NCBI RefSeq assembly: GCF_007859655.1
Contig: NZ_CP042304.1
Location: forward strand, 2,480,001 to 2,544,000
Reading direction: 5' to 3'
DNA length: 64,000 nucleotides
DNA from: Devosia ginsengisoli
GTDB lineage: Bacteria; Pseudomonadota; Alphaproteobacteria; Rhizobiales; Devosiaceae
Below the pieces are notes generated by a model. That model did no database searches. It was not told the DNA's origin and saw nothing but the letters and a program-made list of their open reading frames with translations. Shown here piece after piece: positions 61,342-64,000 of this stretch. Position 1 is the first letter of the stretch, and each line of letters begins with the position of its first letter. Made by a program: the position numbers and the translations under genes.

Positions 61342-62314
61342 AAACCTCGCCCCGGATCGCCGGCTTCACTTCTTTCTCATACCACTCCCCCAGCTGCCCT
61401 ATCAGCGCGGGGAACAGGCTCTTGTGCGTGCTGGCCGCCACATTGTCCGCCAGTTGCTCCGGCTTGCTCACCCCGGCAATGACCGTGCTCACCTGCGGAT
61501 GGTCCAATATCCACCGCAGCGCAAACTGGCTCATCGGCATGGCCTCGGGCGCCAGCCCGCGCAATTCACCCACCAGTTCCACCCCGCGTTCGAAGCGGAT
61601 GCCCGAAAACGTCTCGCCCACCGAAAAAGCCTCGCCATCGGCATTGTAATTGCGGTGGTCGCTGGCATCGAACCGCGTCGTCTTGTCGAACTTGCCACTC
61701 AGCAGCCCGCTGGCCAGCGGCAGCCGCACGATGATGCCGACATTTTTCTCCGCCGCCCTGGGCAACAAGTCCTTGGCCGCATCCTGCCGGAACAGGTTGA
61801 AGATGATCTGCAGAGTGGCGCAACCGGGCTGTTCCAGGCAGATCAGCCCCTCCGCGATCGTCTCGACGCTGGCGCCCCAATGGCGCACCAGCCCTTCGGC
61901 CTTGAGTTCGTCCATCCAGCCGAAAATGGCGCCATCCTCCAGCACGGCCCGCGGCACGCAATGCAGTTGCGCCAGGTCTAGCACCGCCACGCCCAGCCTT
62001 TCGGCCGATCCCTTGAGGCTCGCGCGAATGCCGTCCTTGGAATATTTGTCGGGAAACAGCCCGCTGCCACGCCCCAGCTTGGTCGCCACATGCACGCCGG
62101 GCCCCTTGGCATGCGCCCCGATCCGGCTTTCGCTCAGCCCCCCGCCATAGACATCGGCCGTATCCCAGAAGTTGACGCCGGCAGCATTGGCCGCATCGAG
62201 AATAGCCCCCGCCGTCTCGTCCCCCACCGGCCCGAAATCCCCGCCAAGCTGCCAGCAGCCCAACCCGATTTCGCTGACTTCGTAACCCGTCTTACCCAGC
62301 AGCCGTGTCTTCAT
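61340..62314 (-). CDS. Aldo/keto reductase
   Basis: 324 residues. AKR tetrad: Asp in NFWDTADVYGGGLSE, Tyr in DVYG, Lys in VATKLGRG and His in LAQLHCVP. NADPH site near C-terminus (TVIAGVSKPEQLADN). Reduces aldehydes or sugars in the cytoplasm. 10 bp downstream of a second AKR gene, probably the same transcript. Confidence 0.9.
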   Translation of the reverse strand: MKTRLLGKTGYEVSEIGLGCWQLGGDFGPVGDETAGAILDAANAAGVNFWDTADVYGGGLSESRIGAHAKGPGVHVATKLGRGSGLFPDKYSKDGIRASLKGSAERLGVAVLDLAQLHCVPRAVLEDGAIFGWMDELKAEGLVRHWGASVETIAEGLICLEQPGCATLQIIFNLFRQDAAKDLLPRAAEKNVGIIVRLPLASGLLSGKFDKTTRFDASDHRNYNADGEAFSVGETFSGIRFERGVELVGELRGLAPEAMPMSQFALRWILDHPQVSTVIAGVSKPEQLADNVAASTHKSLFPALIGQLGEWYEKEVKPAIRGEV

Positions 62315-62324
62315 CTTTGTCCTC

Positions 62325-63362
62325 CTACCTCAGCCAACCGGTGGGGCGTGGATGCAGTTCCATCTGCCCGTCCTTCGTCGCTTCGTCGATAGCGGCGATT
62401 TCCTCGCCCGACAGGCTCAGATTGTTGAGCACGCCCAGATTGTCCTTGAGCTGGTCGAGATTGCGCACCCCGATCAGTGCCGAGGTCATTTCCGGCCGCC
62501 GCAGCACCCAGGATAGCGCCAGTTGCACCATGGTCTGGCCGCGGCTATGAGCGATATCCCCCAGCCGGTCGACCGCCGCGAGCACGCGCGGCTCGATATG
62601 GCTGGCGCGCAGCGACCCATTGGGATTTTCCCCGCGCGTGCCCGATTTGTTGCCCGAATTATACTTGCCCGACACCACGCCCTGCGCCAGCGGCGAAAAG
62701 GCGATGATGCCGATGCCCAGTTCCCCGCAGGCCTCGATCGTATGATCCTTCTCGATCCAGCGATTGATCATCGAATAGCTGGGCTGGTGGATGGTGGTCG
62801 CCACGCCCATTTCCTTGAGGATGCGATGGGCCTCGCGCGTTTCGGCTTCCGGATAGCTGGAAATGCCGACATAGAGCGCCTTGCCTGATCGCACCGCATG
62901 GGCCAGCGCCCCCATGGTTTCCTCCAGCGGCGTTTCGGGATCGTAGCGGTGCGAATAGAAGATATCGACATAGTCGAGCCCCATCCGCTTGAGCGACTGG
63001 TCGAGGCTGGCCAGCACATATTTGCGGCTGCCGAATTCGCCATAAGGCCCCGGCCACATATTATAGCCAGCCTTGGTGGAAACGATCATCTCATCGCGAT
63101 ACGGCCGGAAATCGCGGGTGATGACCTGGCCGAACAATTCCTCCGATGAGCCGGCCGGCGGCCCATAATTATTGGCGAGATCGAAATGGGTAATGCCCTG
63201 GTCGAAGGCATAGCCGAGGATTTCCATGGCGCTGGGATAGTCGCGCGTACCACCGAAATTCTGCCACAACCCGAGGCTGATGACAGGCAGCTTGAGCCCG
63301 GACCGGCCCGAGCGCCGGTATTGCATCGTGTCATAGCGCGCCGTATCGGCCCGATAGGTCAT
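62325..63362 (-). CDS. gpr: L-glyceraldehyde 3-phosphate reductase-like aldo/keto reductase
   Basis: 345 residues from the ATG at 63362 (GGGAGA upstream). YghZ/Gpr-type AKR: MQYRRSGRSGLKLPVISLGL, THFDLANNYGPPAGSSEE (catalytic Asp/Tyr), STKAGYNMWPGPYGEFGSR (Lys; long loop typical of the group), DIFYSHRYDPETPLEETM (His). These enzymes reduce L-glyceraldehyde-3-phosphate and methylglyoxal with NADPH. It diverges from the rhodanese gene with a 61-bp gap. Confidence 0.9.
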   Translation of the reverse strand: MTYRADTARYDTMQYRRSGRSGLKLPVISLGLWQNFGGTRDYPSAMEILGYAFDQGITHFDLANNYGPPAGSSEELFGQVITRDFRPYRDEMIVSTKAGYNMWPGPYGEFGSRKYVLASLDQSLKRMGLDYVDIFYSHRYDPETPLEETMGALAHAVRSGKALYVGISSYPEAETREAHRILKEMGVATTIHQPSYSMINRWIEKDHTIEACGELGIGIIAFSPLAQGVVSGKYNSGNKSGTRGENPNGSLRASHIEPRVLAAVDRLGDIAHSRGQTMVQLALSWVLRRPEMTSALIGVRNLDQLKDNLGVLNNLSLSGEEIAAIDEATKDGQMELHPRPTGWLR

Positions 63363-63423
63363 GGTCGTCTCCCGGTGATTTCTCGATTTGGCCCGGTGAG
63401 CGGGCAATGGTATGAGCGGGCCG

Positions 63424-64000
63424 ATGACGAAACCGACGCGCAATATGAACGCTAATCTGCCCCAAGCCATCCAGCCATACAAGGTGATGGCAATCTATAA
63501 ATTCGCCGACCTGCCTGATGCCGAAGCCATCCAGCCGCTCCTGGCCCAGTTCTGCTGCGCCCGCGACATCAAGGGCACGCTGATCCTGGCCCCCGAAGGC
63601 ATCAACGGCACGGTGGCGGGCACCGCGGAAGCCATCGATGCATTGGCCGACCTGCTGTTGTCGGGCACGCTATTCGCCGGTCGGCTGGCCGGCGCCGAAG
63701 TCAAATATTCCACCGCCAGCGCCATGCCCTTCCTGCGCATGAAAGTGCGGCTGAAGCCCGAAATCGTCACCCTGCGTGCCCCCGAGGCCAACCCTTCCAA
63801 GACGGTCGGCACCTATGTCGAGCCCGAGGACTGGAACGGCCTCATCGCCCGCAACGACGTGGTGCTGGTCGATACGCGCAACGACTACGAAGTCGGCCTG
63901 GGCACCTTCCAGCGCGCACTGGATCCGGCGACCAGGAACTTCACCGAGTTCAAGCATTACGTGGCCACCCATCTCGATCCCGTCAGGGACAAGAAGGTCG
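63424..64000 (+). CDS. trhO: tRNA uridine hydroxylase / rhodanese-family protein TrhO (YceA), partial
   Basis: N-terminal 192 codons; the gene runs past the window edge. The start is uncertain: ATG 63424 is used, with in-frame ATGs at 63445 and 63487. The N-terminal YceI-like domain contains IKGTLILAPEGINGTVAGTA and AMPFLRMKVRLKPEIVTLRA, followed by the rhodanese start VLVDTRNDYEVGLGTF. The active-site Cys would lie beyond the window. TrhO hydroxylates U34 of certain tRNAs. Confidence 0.88.
   Translation, partial: MTKPTRNMNANLPQAIQPYKVMAIYKFADLPDAEAIQPLLAQFCCARDIKGTLILAPEGINGTVAGTAEAIDALADLLLSGTLFAGRLAGAEVKYSTASAMPFLRMKVRLKPEIVTLRAPEANPSKTVGTYVEPEDWNGLIARNDVVLVDTRNDYEVGLGTFQRALDPATRNFTEFKHYVATHLDPVRDKKV

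Overview
The window is about 64 kb of high-GC DNA with tightly packed genes and many ATGA/GTGA stop-start overlaps. The gene content points to a Hyphomicrobiales (Rhizobiales) alphaproteobacterium, plausibly Devosia-like. The markers used are a GapR (DUF2312) protein, the 41-residue cysteine-free L36, a DUF1036-pyruvate kinase pair, a DNA ligase with its ligase-associated exonuclease, a DUF882 protein and many GC-rich palindromic repeats. No tRNA, rRNA, CRISPR array, insertion sequence or prophage gene was seen. The genus is an inference.

Region 1 (1-9065, + strand) holds the end of an ABC-2 export operon, then a sugar-acid operon: a tripartite tricarboxylate-type transporter (tctCBA), a GntR/FCD regulator, a 2-hydroxyacid dehydrogenase, a dihydrodipicolinate-synthase-fold lyase and a D-galactonate dehydratase (dgoD). 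Together they look like uptake of an aldonate, dehydration to a 2-keto-3-deoxy acid and retro-aldol cleavage.

Region 2 (9105-24495) is the most interesting part. A minus-strand operon encodes a split transketolase (two subunits), an FGGY kinase, a TIM-barrel sugar isomerase and a nucleoside-hydrolase-fold protein. It diverges from a DeoR-type regulator, which is followed by a complete peptide/oligosaccharide-type ABC transporter and two tandem apiosidase-like (DUF5060-DUF4038) proteins without signal peptides. The isomerase / kinase / two-subunit transketolase set matches the known non-oxidative D-apiose route (apiose to apulose to apulose-4-phosphate to a transketolase reaction). DUF4038 is the catalytic domain of GH140 apiosidases. 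I infer an apioside import, intracellular hydrolysis and apiose catabolism locus. Three TTTCG boxes spaced exactly 20 bp lie in the divergent regulatory region.

Region 3 (24741-39712) is mostly housekeeping: an L,D-transpeptidase, a DUF882 protein, dxs, an Lrp-type regulator with an Asp/Glu racemase, a class II glutamine amidotransferase, gapR, DUF1036-pyk, an outer-membrane beta-barrel, SRPBCC and MarR proteins with a divergent alcohol dehydrogenase, rpmJ and a CheY-like receiver.

Region 4 (39841-54309) holds an oppABCDF operon (oppF has a one-base frameshift near its C-terminus) and a fatty-acid beta-oxidation block: thiolase, fadJ and fadE on the minus strand, fadD plus a MerR regulator on the plus strand. 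The fadE-fadD gap carries two copies of a TTGACG-N4-CGTAAA operator, each containing a -35 element. The MerR gene, the likely cognate regulator, is also frameshifted.

Region 5 (54327-64000) holds a UvrB/UvrC-motif protein, a DNA ligase with its exonuclease, a large M16 peptidase, two aldo/keto reductases and the start of a TrhO/YceA-type rhodanese. Two exactly 143-bp hairpin elements lie directly after stop codons here. Their cores are conserved, while their stem arms differ in sequence but keep pairing.
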